Assembly: GCA_015233485.1 (NCBI GenBank)
Contig: JADFXO010000266.1
Location: 1-5,644, forward strand
Length of the DNA: 5,644 nucleotides
DNA from: Nitrospirota bacterium
Lineage (GTDB): Bacteria; Nitrospirota; Thermodesulfovibrionia; Thermodesulfovibrionales; Magnetobacteriaceae
Direction of reading: 5' to 3'
Positions within the stretch are counted from its first letter, which is position 1. Every line of letters begins with the position of its first letter. A program made the position numbers and the translations under genes. The notes under the pieces are model-generated. The model ran no database searches and was not told where the DNA came from. It saw nothing but the letters and a program-made list of their open reading frames with translations. Below are positions 5,644 to 5,644 of the stretch, piece after piece.

Positions 5644-5644
5644 A

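Overview
This window reads as a compact stretch of a Gram-negative bacterial chromosome with roughly balanced base composition. The protein set is a short phosphatidylserine decarboxylase, a CDP-alcohol-type phosphatidylserine synthase, a LeuA of the DGEQCPGATM type and a bacterial-type ProRS with an inserted editing domain. Together with the psd-pssA-leuA gene order, this suggests a Nitrospirota or Desulfobacterota-like organism. That placement is an inference from family resemblance, not from a search.

Layout: positions 1-137 hold no convincing gene, only an imperfect 27-bp direct repeat and a G-rich run. From 3089 down to 138 on the minus strand is a tight three-gene operon, psd -> pssA -> leuA. 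psd and pssA are separated by one base (TGATATG), and pssA and leuA overlap in a GTGA junction, which fixes the leuA start at a GTG at 1673. The 118-bp gap 3090-3207 is a very AT-rich divergent promoter region. Rightward from it run a small secreted six-cysteine protein (3208-3528) of unknown function and, 18 bp later, proS (3547-5247). The last 397 bases are mostly non-coding. They hold a short direct repeat, a perfect 13-bp inverted repeat whose right arm also belongs to a local palindrome, and at the right edge a possible C-terminal fragment of an unidentified minus-strand gene.

How the genes work together: PssA makes phosphatidylserine from CDP-diacylglycerol and serine, and Psd decarboxylates it to phosphatidylethanolamine, so the first two operon genes form a complete two-step membrane lipid route. 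LeuA commits 2-oxoisovalerate and acetyl-CoA to leucine synthesis. Its link to the lipid genes is co-transcription, not a shared pathway. ProS charges tRNA-Pro and appears to be co-transcribed with the small exported Cys-rich protein.

The window is mostly ordinary housekeeping DNA, and I see no clear undescribed multi-gene system. The points most worth a second look are the predicted self-cleavage site of Psd, which reads Ser-Ser instead of Gly-Ser, the unrecognised six-cysteine exported protein, and the repeat structures and partial ORF downstream of proS.
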